Part shown: in pieces, positions 9,921-18,246 of the stretch
Position numbering within the stretch: the stretch's first letter is position 1
Layout: each line of letters begins with the position of its first letter
From: Thermoanaerobaculia bacterium
GTDB taxonomy: Bacteria; Acidobacteriota; Thermoanaerobaculia; Multivoradales; Multivoraceae
Direction of reading: 5' to 3'
Assembly: GCA_022823665.1 (NCBI GenBank)
Contig: JAJEHN010000001.1
Span: forward strand, 463,917-527,916
Length of the DNA: 64,000 nt
The notes under the pieces: model-generated
The model's input: the letters and a program-made list of their open reading frames with translations, nothing else
Databases searched by the model: none
What the model was told of the DNA's origin: nothing
Program-made: the position numbers and the translations under genes

Positions 9921-12269
9921 ATGCGAAGGAAGCTGTACGGCGTCGCCATGCTGGCGGCAGGGCTCGCGGCGCCGGCGGCGTCGATCGTCTACGACGTGCC
10001 GACCGACGCGGAGTTGGTCGCGCAGTCTTCGCTCATCGTCTACGGCCGGGTCGAGCACACGACGTCTGCCCCGGACGGGGCCTTCACGGACGCGACCGTG
10101 CGGATCGAGCGGGTGTTGAAGGGCCTCGTTCCCGGCGACACGGTCGTCGTGCGCCAGCAGGGCGGCCGCGGCGTCGTCGTCGTGGGCCTGCCGATGTTCC
10201 TGAAGGGCGACCGGGCACTGCTGTTCCTGGACGCCGGGCAAGCAGGCGTGCACCGGACAGTCGGAATGGGCCTCGGCATCTTCTTCGAAAATCGCGGGCA
10301 CCTCTCTCGCCACGACGTGCCGGACGACGGCTTCCGCCACGCGGAACGCTTCGGCCGCTGGATCGAGGATCGCGAGGCCGGCGTCGCGCGGCCGGCAGAC
10401 TACCGCGTAGAGGAGATTCCCGGTCCGCGGCGGGTTCGGCAGGAGGCCAACTGGCTGACCGTTCCCGAAGGCGACTGCTGGCGCGACGAAGCAGGCGCCG
10501 GGAAGCTCATGCGCTGGGCTCAGTGGGACTCCGGGTTCTCCCGCATTCAGGCTCCAGGCGAGGCGTGTTGTGACGAAGCGGTGCTGTCGACCAAGGTGAA
10601 GGTGACGTCAGGCGGCTGGACGGACCAGAAGGCTCTGGACATGACCAATGCCGCCGCGGCGCTGTGGAACGGCGACTCGGGCAGCAACGTCAACATTCCG
10701 GCGGCCGAGATCGACACCAGTCATCCCTGGACGAGGGCCGACGTGAGGATGCAGGCCGTCATCGGCGTCGAGTACGGCGCGAGCATGGGCTACACGCTGG
10801 GGAGCGCGCGCGCGAAACACACCTACAACGGAGACGAGATGCCTCTGTTCCTGGACAAGCGAACGAATGCTGCCGGGGACGAGGTCGCCGTGGTCATGTT
10901 CGACGAGGACGGCGCATCAAGTCATGCCTCCTCGAACACCTACAAGTGCGTGAAGTGGGGCCAGAGGGCGGGTGCAGCTCCTGGCGGGAACCCCGGCGAC
11001 GCACTCTGCTCGACGCACGAGGGCGCCTACACGCCGCAGGGAACGGTCGAGGCGTTCATGGAACTCGTCCGCGTACCGAGGACCGGCGTAAGGGGCTACG
11101 CGGTCGTGCACCATGAGTGCACTCTTCGATTCGGCGACGAGTACCGCACGACGCGGCACTCGATCCCGGGCGGCGGCGGGCAGGCGTATCGGATCGCCCA
11201 CGCCACCGCCTTCATCTCGGAAGAGGCCATGGGGAACGCGAACACGATCCTCAGCGCGGTGGCTCACGAGATGGGCCATACGCTGGGGTTCGACCACCCG
11301 GCGTCCGGCGTCCAGTCGATCATGGGCGCGATCCCCGTTGGCGGCTATACGTCGTTGCAGGCCGACGACCGTACCGCGGTGCGTAGGCTGTATCCGGCGA
11401 GCGGCGGCGGGAGTCCACCTTCGCCCGTGCCGGAACCTGAGCCGCCGCAGTCCGGTTGCACCCTGGTTGCCCCGTACTGGTCCGGTCCCACGGGCGGATT
11501 CACGGTCAGGCCCGCGCCCGGCCGGAGTTCGGTGAACCTGACCTGCGGCGGGAGGACCACCGAGTACATGGCCGAGGACGGCATCGCGACCCGGTTGGTG
11601 GAGAGCTCCTGCGGCGGCACCGGGCTGCAACTGGCGGGAGCCGCCCCGGGCGGCTGGTACTGGCAGCACGGCGACCGGAACGCGGCCGTCGCGCCGCTCG
11701 TCTGCTCGGAGGCTCTGGGAGGCCCGAGCGCCGTCGTGCCGGGCGGCGTCACGACGGACGTGACGGAAGGCGGCACGCTGATTCGGCATGACACGGCGCG
11801 TCTGGTCGGGATCGTTCCCCATCTGGCGGGCAACGAGTGCGGCGAATACCTCACTCCGTACTGGCAGGGCGAGGGGGGCCTGGTGGTCCGACCGGAGGAA
11901 GGACGACAGACCGTGAGAATCAGGGTTCAGTGCGGCAGAACCTACTCGACGATGACGCCGTCAGCAGGCGAGGACGGCGTGATCGCGGAACTAGTGAGGA
12001 AGAGCTACTGCACCGACGATGAGAGCAATCCGAAGCAGGGTCGGCTGACGGTCAAGGGCGCGGCGCCTGGCGGCTGGTACTGGATCCGCGGCGAGAACAA
12101 TGCCGCGGTCGCTCCTCTCGTGTGTGCCGATCTCCTGGGAGGACCGGAGGCCGTCGATCCTGGCGGAGTCGTGTCCCGGGCCACGGAGGACGGTACCTAC
12201 TTCCGGCACGACGTCGACAGCTTGATCGGCGTCGTGCCCCATGTGGGACGGAACGCCAAGGACAACTGA
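9921..12269 (+). CDS. Secreted matrixin-type zinc metalloprotease with duplicated C-terminal module
   Basis: 782 residues with a signal peptide (about residues 1-20, ending LAAPAAS). Residues 25-130 form a domain with YDVPTDAELVAQSSLIVYGR and VLKGLVPGDTVVVRQQGG, as seen in secreted proteins near matrixins. The zinc site is unambiguous: HEMGHTLGFDH near residue 450, followed by the Met-turn region SIMGAIPVGGY, matching the HExxHxxGxxH of family M10. After a Pro/Glu linker (PSPVPEPEPPQ) two copies of a ~130-residue module follow (starting CTLVAPYWSG and CGEYLTPYWQG; both contain GAAPGGWYW, NAAVAPLVC and IVPHL/VVPHV), probably a binding or surface-attachment domain. The protease would act outside the cell. 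The gene converges with the AAA ATPase gene. Confidence 0.85.
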   Translation: MRRKLYGVAMLAAGLAAPAASIVYDVPTDAELVAQSSLIVYGRVEHTTSAPDGAFTDATVRIERVLKGLVPGDTVVVRQQGGRGVVVVGLPMFLKGDRALLFLDAGQAGVHRTVGMGLGIFFENRGHLSRHDVPDDGFRHAERFGRWIEDREAGVARPADYRVEEIPGPRRVRQEANWLTVPEGDCWRDEAGAGKLMRWAQWDSGFSRIQAPGEACCDEAVLSTKVKVTSGGWTDQKALDMTNAAAALWNGDSGSNVNIPAAEIDTSHPWTRADVRMQAVIGVEYGASMGYTLGSARAKHTYNGDEMPLFLDKRTNAAGDEVAVVMFDEDGASSHASSNTYKCVKWGQRAGAAPGGNPGDALCSTHEGAYTPQGTVEAFMELVRVPRTGVRGYAVVHHECTLRFGDEYRTTRHSIPGGGGQAYRIAHATAFISEEAMGNANTILSAVAHEMGHTLGFDHPASGVQSIMGAIPVGGYTSLQADDRTAVRRLYPASGGGSPPSPVPEPEPPQSGCTLVAPYWSGPTGGFTVRPAPGRSSVNLTCGGRTTEYMAEDGIATRLVESSCGGTGLQLAGAAPGGWYWQHGDRNAAVAPLVCSEALGGPSAVVPGGVTTDVTEGGTLIRHDTARLVGIVPHLAGNECGEYLTPYWQGEGGLVVRPEEGRQTVRIRVQCGRTYSTMTPSAGEDGVIAELVRKSYCTDDESNPKQGRLTVKGAAPGGWYWIRGENNAAVAPLVCADLLGGPEAVDPGGVVSRATEDGTYFRHDVDSLIGVVPHVGRNAKDN

Positions 12270-12294
12270 ACGATCTCCCGAGCAGGCTTCAGTT
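12264..12294. terminator. Possible bidirectional terminator hairpin
   Basis: Inverted repeat AACTGAA (12264-12270) and TTCAGTT (12288-12294) with a 17-nt loop spans the stop codons of two convergent genes. The stem is only 7 bp and has no long T tract, so this is tentative. Confidence 0.3.
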
Positions 12295-13467
12295 CCCCAG
12301 TGCGGTCAGTTCTTCCATCAGCAGACGAAGCGACAGCGTCTCGACACCGCGTGCCTGCGCGAAGGCCTCAGAGCCGCCGTAGACCACGATCCTCCGCTCA
12401 GCCCGCAGGTCGTCGCAGGCGACGTGGAAGCCCCTTGAAGGCCGCACCCGGCTGGTCGAACGCTTGATCTCCACCGCCCAGCACCGGGTCGGGCCGAACT
12501 CCAGTACCAGGTCGACTTCGGCACCGGCCTGGGTCCGAAAGTGGAGCGGCTGGATCCAGGAGGGCAGGACGGAAAGGAGGTTCTCGACGACGAACCCCTC
12601 CCAGCTCGGCCCCGCGACCGGGTGTGAGAGAACGTCCTCGAGCGTACGAAGACCCAGAAGGGCGTGGACGATGCCGCTGTCCCTCAGGTAGAGCCGCGGC
12701 GATCGCACCAGGCGCTTGCGAACGTTGCCGGACCACGGCTGCAGCCGCCGCAGCAGCAGCAGGTCCTCGAGCAGGTCGATGTAGCGGTTCAGGGTCTTCA
12801 CGTTGATGCCGAGGGACGACGCGAGACGCGAGACGTTCGACGTCTGCCCCTGGAGATGAGCCAGCATCGTCCAGAGCCGGCGCAAGGTCGAGGCCGGCAA
12901 CCGGGCGTCGAATGTCGGAATGTCGCGCTCGACGTAGGTGCGAACGAAGTCGAGCCGCCAAGCAAGACTGGCCGTGTCGGCGGCGGCTAGGAACGAACCC
13001 GGGAAGCCGCCTCTCAACCACAGGGAATCCGTGGCTGCCACACCGACCTCGCCAGTGTCGATGGAACCGAGTTCACGGTAGGCAACGCGCCCGGCAAGCG
13101 ACTCGGCGCTCTGTCGCAACAGGTCCGGCGACGACGATCCGAGCAGGAGAAAGTGCCCCCAGCCGAGGCCCTTGTAGCGGTACCGGTCGATGACGCCCCG
13201 GAGGGTCGGGAACAGTCCCGGCAACTGCTGCACCTCATCCAGGATGACGAGTCGGTCTTCGTGCGCAGCGAGAACCGTCCCCGGGTCGGCGAGAGCGGAA
13301 ACCGTCTCCGGATTCTCGAGATCGAAGTAGACGGTGTCGCGCTCCTTCGCGATTCTGAGCGCCAGAGTCGTCTTGCCGACCTGGCGCGGTCCGAGAAGCA
13401 CAACGCCGGCCTGCTCGGCCAGCGCGATCTGAATCGATTCCTGGAGCCTTCGCGGAACGTACATCAT
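12289..13467 (-). CDS. AAA ATPase with DUF4143 domain
   Basis: 392 residues. The start MMYVPRRLQESI and Walker A motif VLLGPRQVGKTTLA (about residues 23-36), Walker B VILDEVQQLP near residue 75 and sensor-1 like LLLGSSSPDLL near 108 define the AAA_14 ATPase. The second half is the DUF4143 winged-helix plus nuclease-like region: RLDFVRTYVERDI, GRVAYRELG, LYLRDSGIVHALLG, WEGFVVENLL and EVDLVLEFGPTRCWAVEIK. The last motif resembles the D-x-E-x-K active site of PD-(D/E)xK nucleases. These proteins are widespread and their role is unsettled. The gene has no Shine-Dalgarno site: the start codons fall inside the large palindrome described separately, implying autoregulation and a leaderless mRNA. 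Confidence 0.88.
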   Translation of the reverse strand: MMYVPRRLQESIQIALAEQAGVVLLGPRQVGKTTLALRIAKERDTVYFDLENPETVSALADPGTVLAAHEDRLVILDEVQQLPGLFPTLRGVIDRYRYKGLGWGHFLLLGSSSPDLLRQSAESLAGRVAYRELGSIDTGEVGVAATDSLWLRGGFPGSFLAAADTASLAWRLDFVRTYVERDIPTFDARLPASTLRRLWTMLAHLQGQTSNVSRLASSLGINVKTLNRYIDLLEDLLLLRRLQPWSGNVRKRLVRSPRLYLRDSGIVHALLGLRTLEDVLSHPVAGPSWEGFVVENLLSVLPSWIQPLHFRTQAGAEVDLVLEFGPTRCWAVEIKRSTSRVRPSRGFHVACDDLRAERRIVVYGGSEAFAQARGVETLSLRLLMEELTALGN

Positions 13468-13504
13468 TGTAAATCGGGCATTATACTACCCGATTTACAA
13501 TGAT
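13463..13504 (-). promoter_or_regulatory. Large palindromic operator over the promoter and start codons of the AAA/DUF4143 gene
   Basis: Perfect inverted repeat with 16-bp arms (ATCATTGTAAATCGGG, 13463-13478, and its complement 13489-13504) around a 10-nt centre. Read on the minus strand the centre contains a perfect TATAAT (13485-13480) as the -10 box. A transcript starting about 7 nt later would begin a few bases before the ATG at 13467, so the hairpin would not be in the RNA: the palindrome is best read as a DNA operator. The local A+T content contrasts with the GC-rich surroundings. The binding protein is unknown; self-regulation is an inference. Confidence 0.7.
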
Positions 13505-13532
13505 AAAACCCTCCGGAACTCGTTCGGCCCGC

Positions 13533-15257
13533 TCATGACCCGCCGCTCGGAAGCGCGAACACCCAAAGCACTCCGCCCTCGGGCACGTAGGTATTCGTGC
13601 CGATCGCCCCGTCCAGGTGAGCCGTGCCGCGCTGCGCGTCGACGCCCCAGCCGGACTGGACCGCGATGTACTGCACGCCGTCGACCTCATACGACGTCGG
13701 CACGCCGGTGACGCCCGAGTTCGTGCGCTGGCGCCAGAGCAACTCGCCGCTCGCCGCGTCGAAGGCGCGAAAGTAGCGGTCGCTCGTGCCGCCGGCGAAG
13801 ACCAGGCCGCCCGCCGTCGTCAGCACCGGCCCCCAGAGCTGGCGTTCGAACTCGACGGTCCACACCTTCTCGCGCGTGTCCAGGTTCCAGGCCTGGAGTT
13901 CGCCGTAGTGGTCGGCCCCCTCCCGCGACACGAAGCCGCCTTCCATGCCCATGAACGTGCGCCCCGGACGGTAGTCCTGCTCGACGCCCTCGAGGTGCGA
14001 GCAGGTGTTCTCGTTGGCCGGGATGTAGAGCAGCCTCGTGTCCGGATTCCAGGCGGCCGGCGGCCAGTTCTTGGCCCCGGACCAGGACGGGCAGAAGACG
14101 GCACGCTCGCCCACGGCCGGCGTCTTCGCCGGGTCGTACTCCGGACGGCCGGTGTCCGGGTCGATCGACGTGAACACGTCCTGGTAGACGAACTTCGTCG
14201 CGTCCAGGAAGTCGATCGAGTCGGCGCTTCGCTCCAGGATCCAGATGTAGGCGTTGCGCCCCGGATGAACCAGGGCCTTGCGGGTCGAGCCGTCGCGCTC
14301 GACATCGATCAGGAGGGGCGGATCGACCTCGTCCCAATCCCAACTGTCGTTCCAGTGGTACTGGTGGTGCGCGCGAATGGCGCCCGTGTCGATGTCGAGG
14401 GCCACCACCGACGTCGAGTACAGGTTGTCGCCGGGCCGCGCGTCGCCAGTCCACGGACCGCCGTTGCCAGTGCCCCAATACGTCAACCGCAGATCAGGGT
14501 CGTAGGTGCCGGTGACCCAGACGGAGACGCCGCCCGTCTTCCACGTGTCGCCTGGCCACGTTTCATGTCCGGGCTCGCCCGGGCCGGGAATCGTGTAGGT
14601 CTTCCAGAGTTCCTCGCCGGTGTCCGCGTCGTAGGCGGCGATGAAGCCGCGAACCCCCCACTCGCCGCCCGACACGCCGACGATCACCTTGCCCTCGACC
14701 GCCAGCGGCGCCAGCGTCATGTAGTAGCCGCGGGCGTAGTTCTCCACCGCCGTCTCCCAGGCCACTTCGCCAGTCCGGGCATCGAAGCCGAACAGACGGG
14801 CATCCACCGTGGCGACGAACGCCCGCTCGCCCCAGAGCGCGACGCCTCGGTTCGTCGGGTGCATCTGCCGCAGATCTTCCGGCAGTTCGGGGACGAAACG
14901 CCACAGCAGCTCGCCCGTCCGGGCGTCGAGCGCCAGCACCCGGCTGCCCGGCGTGGTGATGAACAGCGTGCCGTCGTTGACGATCGGCGGCGCCTGGTGG
15001 CCCTCGTTGATGCTGGTCGAGAACGTCCAGGCCGGCTCGAGGGAGGCCACGTTCGAGGTGTCGATCGCATCGAGCGGGCTGTAGCCCCAGCCATCGTAGG
15101 TGCGCCGGTACATGAGCCAGTTCTCCGGCTCCGGCGAGAGCAGCCGCTCCTGGGTCACCGGCCGGTACGCCCGCTCCTGGGCCAGCGCCGGCGCCAGCGC
15201 GGCGACGAAAGCGAGGCCGGCCAGCGCACCTCGAGCGACTCCGTGGCGATTCACCAT
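13533..15257 (-). CDS. Periplasmic PQQ-dependent alcohol dehydrogenase-type quinoprotein
   Basis: 574 residues with a signal peptide (ending LAPALAQ). Beta-propeller W-motifs recur: GTLFITTPGSRVLALDARTG, GWRG-like GGEWGVRGFIAAYDADTG, TYWGTGNGGPW and GGLVFAGGTSDRYFRAFDAASG. The active-site region HWNDSWDWDEVDPP supplies the catalytic Asp expected in the methanol/ethanol dehydrogenase family. The vicinal Cys-Cys pair normally found just before NRGVA is absent (here QMHPTNRGVALW). There is no fused cytochrome c domain, so electrons must leave through another protein. The gene lies 1 nt downstream of a Rieske protein gene that could serve that purpose. The oxidised substrate is unknown. Confidence 0.85.
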   Translation of the reverse strand: MVNRHGVARGALAGLAFVAALAPALAQERAYRPVTQERLLSPEPENWLMYRRTYDGWGYSPLDAIDTSNVASLEPAWTFSTSINEGHQAPPIVNDGTLFITTPGSRVLALDARTGELLWRFVPELPEDLRQMHPTNRGVALWGERAFVATVDARLFGFDARTGEVAWETAVENYARGYYMTLAPLAVEGKVIVGVSGGEWGVRGFIAAYDADTGEELWKTYTIPGPGEPGHETWPGDTWKTGGVSVWVTGTYDPDLRLTYWGTGNGGPWTGDARPGDNLYSTSVVALDIDTGAIRAHHQYHWNDSWDWDEVDPPLLIDVERDGSTRKALVHPGRNAYIWILERSADSIDFLDATKFVYQDVFTSIDPDTGRPEYDPAKTPAVGERAVFCPSWSGAKNWPPAAWNPDTRLLYIPANENTCSHLEGVEQDYRPGRTFMGMEGGFVSREGADHYGELQAWNLDTREKVWTVEFERQLWGPVLTTAGGLVFAGGTSDRYFRAFDAASGELLWRQRTNSGVTGVPTSYEVDGVQYIAVQSGWGVDAQRGTAHLDGAIGTNTYVPEGGVLWVFALPSGGS

Positions 15258-15258
15258 C

Positions 15259-15822
15259 TCAGAACTCCTCCTCGAAGCGGATCGTTGCGCTGAACCCGCC
15301 GGCCGCCACCAGCACCCCGTCCTCGGAACGGAGCGGCAGCGACGGCAGCCGGCGCGGCGCCGGACCGGAGATCACCTCGGCGCCGTCCCGCGGGTCGAAC
15401 TCCGAATCGTGGCAGGAACAGACCAGGAACCCGGTGTCCTCGGACCAGCCCTCGACGTCGCAGCCGGTGTGGGGGCAGATGCCCGAGTAGGCGACGACGC
15501 CGTCGACCGACGCTTCGCGCGTCTCCGGTGCCAGCGAATCCGGATCGAACCGGAGCAGCAGCACCTGGTTCAGGAGCGAGCCGTCGCGGACCGCGCCGCT
15601 TGACGGGTCCATCGCATAGCTGAAGATCTGCTCGCTGGCCACCGGCACGTCGTCCACCCGGATCGTTTCGCCCTGGCGCGGCCCGAAGGCGAACACGAAG
15701 CGATCGCCCTCCTGAGGACGGGCCCTGCGCGGATCGTCCGACTGCGCGTGCAGCACGTTCAGGCTCCGCGCCCCCAGACCCAGGGCCAGGGCCGACTTGA
15801 GAATCGTCCTGCGGTCCTTCAT
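15259..15822 (-). CDS. Tat-exported Rieske [2Fe-2S] protein
   Basis: 187 residues. The N-terminus MKDRRTILKSALALGLGARS has the twin Arg and hydrophobic stretch of a Tat signal. The Rieske cluster motifs are GICPHTGCDVEG (Cys and His ligands plus a structural Cys) and LVCSCHDSEFDPRDGA (Cys, structural Cys, His), near residues 113 and 138, with a downstream GPAPRRLPSLPL turn typical of bc1-type and arsenite-oxidase small-subunit Rieske domains. It would carry one electron in the periplasm. It is the first gene of a two-gene unit with the PQQ dehydrogenase and divergent from an aldehyde dehydrogenase-like gene; the three could form an alcohol to acid oxidation route (inference). Confidence 0.87.
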   Translation of the reverse strand: MKDRRTILKSALALGLGARSLNVLHAQSDDPRRARPQEGDRFVFAFGPRQGETIRVDDVPVASEQIFSYAMDPSSGAVRDGSLLNQVLLLRFDPDSLAPETREASVDGVVAYSGICPHTGCDVEGWSEDTGFLVCSCHDSEFDPRDGAEVISGPAPRRLPSLPLRSEDGVLVAAGGFSATIRFEEEF

Positions 15823-15935
15823 GGACGGTCGAGGCTAGCAGTCCGGCGCGGTAGCCCGGTGCTACGATTCCGCCTCCTTTCACGGCCTTCCTGCACCACT
15901 TCGCGGACCGCCCCGGCCCGCCACAGGTACCCAGC

Positions 15936-17366
15936 ATGATCGACATCCCCGCCATCCGTTGGGGCAAGCCCTACGAGTCGCTCGAGAAGGCGACGATCGT
16001 CCACTTCGAGACCGGCGAGGAGCTGGCCACGCTGCACCAGACGAACCCCGGCCTGGTCCAGCGCGACATGCGCCGCGCCCAGCGAGCCCGCGACATCCTG
16101 CGCGAGATCCCGTCGAGCGAGCTGATCTCGATGGTGATCGAGGCCGCCGACCTCTACCTGAACGCCGACCTACCGCTCGGCAGCGGCACGCAGAGTCCGC
16201 AGGACTTCGTCCACTACCAGTCGGCGACCACCGGCCTGCCCGAGCACATGTGCCGGGCGAACATGGACAAGAACCACTTCGTCCTGACGAACATGGGCGA
16301 GGTGCTGGAGGCCCTGACCCGCGGTCTCGATCTCGACATCCTGGCCCGCGGCCACGGCGTCGAGGAGCGCGGCGTGCCGGTCAGCTACCAGGCCCAGGCG
16401 CCGGTGATCGGCCTGGTGCTGCCGTCGAACTCGCCGGGCGTGCACACGCTGTGGATGCCGGTCATTCCGCTGCAGATCGGCCTGGTCTTCAAGCCCGGGC
16501 CGCAGGAGCCCTGGACCCCGTACCGGATGACCGAGGCCTTCGCCCAGGCCGGCGTGCCGCGCGAGGCGATCTCGATCTACCCGGGCGAAGGCGACATCGG
16601 CGCCGCCGTTCTCGCCTCCTGCTCAAGGAGCATGATCTTCGGTGGCGCGGACACCGTCGCCCGCTACCAGAACGATCCCCGGGTTCAGCCGCACGGCCCC
16701 GGCTTCAGCAAGATCCTGCTCGGCGACGACGTCGTCGACGACTGGGAGCAGTACCTCGACGTGATGGTCGACAGCGTCCTGGTCAACAGCGGCCGGAGCT
16801 GCATCTCCTGCTCCGGCGTCTGGGCGTCGCGCCACACGGCGGAGATCGCCCAGGCCCTCGCCGAGCGGCTGGCGCCCGTCCTGCCCAGACCGGCCGACGA
16901 CCCGGAATCGCCGCTCGCAGCCTTCACCGTGCCGGGCATGGCGAAGGCGATCGACGGCATGATCGAGCGGCAGGTCGACGTCCCCGGCGTACGCGACCTG
17001 ACGTCCGAGATCCGCGGCAACGGCCGCCTCGACGAACGCGAGCGCTGCGACTACCTGCTGCCGACCGTGCTCCACTGCGCCGACGCCGAAGTCGAGGCCG
17101 CCAACGTCGAGTACATGTTCCCCTTCGTCTCCGTCGTCGAGTGCCCGCAGGCGAAGATGCTGAACGCGATCGACGACACTCTCGTGTGCAGCGCGATCAC
17201 CAACGACGAGCACTGGCGCCGGCAACTGATCGACGCCACCCACGTCGACCGCCTGAACCTCGGCCCGGTGCCGACGATTCAGCTCAACTGGCTGCAGCCG
17301 CACGAGGGCAACATCATCGACTTTCTCTTCCGGGCGCGGGCGTTTCAGGAGGCGGAGGTCGCGTGA
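15936..17366 (+). CDS. Aldehyde dehydrogenase-family protein, divergent
   Basis: 476 residues with the aldehyde dehydrogenase fold: a cofactor segment APVIGLVLPSNSPGVHTLWM near residues 150-170, GLVFKPGPQEPWTPY, an IFGGADTVARY segment where canonical enzymes have FTGS, and a probable nucleophile Cys in VNSGRSCISCSGVW near residue 288. The usual ELGGK motif with the general-base Glu is replaced by GPGFSKILLGDD, so catalysis may differ, for example CoA-acylating or non-canonical oxidation. It is divergent from the Rieske/PQQ dehydrogenase pair, which makes oxidation of an aldehyde from that enzyme an attractive guess. The 3' end overlaps the next small gene by GTGA. Confidence 0.78.
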   Translation: MIDIPAIRWGKPYESLEKATIVHFETGEELATLHQTNPGLVQRDMRRAQRARDILREIPSSELISMVIEAADLYLNADLPLGSGTQSPQDFVHYQSATTGLPEHMCRANMDKNHFVLTNMGEVLEALTRGLDLDILARGHGVEERGVPVSYQAQAPVIGLVLPSNSPGVHTLWMPVIPLQIGLVFKPGPQEPWTPYRMTEAFAQAGVPREAISIYPGEGDIGAAVLASCSRSMIFGGADTVARYQNDPRVQPHGPGFSKILLGDDVVDDWEQYLDVMVDSVLVNSGRSCISCSGVWASRHTAEIAQALAERLAPVLPRPADDPESPLAAFTVPGMAKAIDGMIERQVDVPGVRDLTSEIRGNGRLDERERCDYLLPTVLHCADAEVEAANVEYMFPFVSVVECPQAKMLNAIDDTLVCSAITNDEHWRRQLIDATHVDRLNLGPVPTIQLNWLQPHEGNIIDFLFRARAFQEAEVA

Positions 17367-17557
17367 GAAAGAAGCGGGTCCTTTCCGGCGCCGCGCTGCT
17401 GACTGTCGGAGCCGTCCTGGTCTTCGTCGACTTCGGAGAGCGCGGCACCAGATTCGATCTTCTCCTGGGGCTGGCGATCGGAGTCTGTGCAGCCCTCGGC
17501 GCCGCCCTGCTCGCCACCAGCTTCGGGCGAGGGCGAGACAGCGAGGATCGTCCCTAG
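17363..17557 (+). CDS. Small membrane protein (64 aa)
   Basis: A GTG start overlaps the stop of the aldehyde dehydrogenase-like gene (GTGA) and has AGGAGG-like sequences just upstream, so translational coupling is likely. The product is basic at the N-terminus (VRKKRVLSG), has two hydrophobic helices (about residues 8-22 and 31-50) joined by a charged DFGERGTRFD turn, and a charged tail. No family was recognised. Its TAG stop overlaps the stop of the convergent ABC ATPase gene by 2 nt, leaving no intergenic space. Confidence 0.55.
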   Translation: MRKKRVLSGAALLTVGAVLVFVDFGERGTRFDLLLGLAIGVCAALGAALLATSFGRGRDSEDRP

Positions 17558-18246
17558 CCCGCGCCCACAGCCCGCAGCTCGTCGTACCAGGCCTTGACCC
17601 GGTCCGCGGACCACGGCGTAAGCGCACAGTCAGCCACGAAGTAGACCTCGTCCGCGATCTCCTCGACGAGTTCAAGGCGGTGCGACGACAACAGAACGCC
17701 GCGACCGTCGGCCGCGAGGTCTTTCAACATCCGGCACAGCCGTGCGACCGCCACCGGGTCGAGGCCGTTGAACGGCTCGTCGAGGATCAGCAGTTCCGGG
17801 TCATGCAGCAGCGCCGCGGCCAGGGCCAACTGCCGGCGGTTGCCGGTCGAGAGCTGGTGGCATAGCCGAGCCGAAGCGGGCACCTCGAGCGCTTCGAGCA
17901 ACTCGACGCTGCGAGCGCGCGCCGCGCCGGCGTCCAGGCCGTAAAGCGCGGCGCAGTAGTCGAGGAACTCGAGCGGCCGCAGGAAGTCGAACAGCTCGTC
18001 CTCCTCCAGCAGGATGCCGACCCTGGTCATCACTTCCGGGTGGAGCCGCGGGTCGAAGCCGAACATCCGCACCGTGCCGCCGTTCGGCTCGGTCAGACCA
18101 AGTCCGAGCCGCATAAGCGTCGTCTTGCCGGCGCCGTTCCTCCCGACCAGACACTGCACGCCGGCCCCGATCTCCAGGTTCACCGAGCGCAGCACCTCCA
18201 GGTCGCCGTAGGACTTGTCGACCGAGTCGAACCACAACATCGTCAT
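17554..18246 (-). CDS. ABC transporter ATP-binding protein
   Basis: About 230 residues from the ATG at 18246, which overlaps the permease stop (ATGA). Walker A is VGRNGAGKTTLM, the signature is LSTGNRRQLALAAALL and Walker B LLILDEPFNGLDP, followed by the switch His in LLSSHRLELVEEIAD. The second residue of the signature motif (STGNR rather than SGGQ-type) is within the range of ABC-2 exporters. It energises export or membrane remodelling by the permease encoded immediately upstream; the substrate is unknown. ATG codons slightly upstream (18261) are possible but do not fit the overlap pattern. Confidence 0.9.
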   Translation of the reverse strand: MTMLWFDSVDKSYGDLEVLRSVNLEIGAGVQCLVGRNGAGKTTLMRLGLGLTEPNGGTVRMFGFDPRLHPEVMTRVGILLEEDELFDFLRPLEFLDYCAALYGLDAGAARARSVELLEALEVPASARLCHQLSTGNRRQLALAAALLHDPELLILDEPFNGLDPVAVARLCRMLKDLAADGRGVLLSSHRLELVEEIADEVYFVADCALTPWSADRVKAWYDELRAVGAG

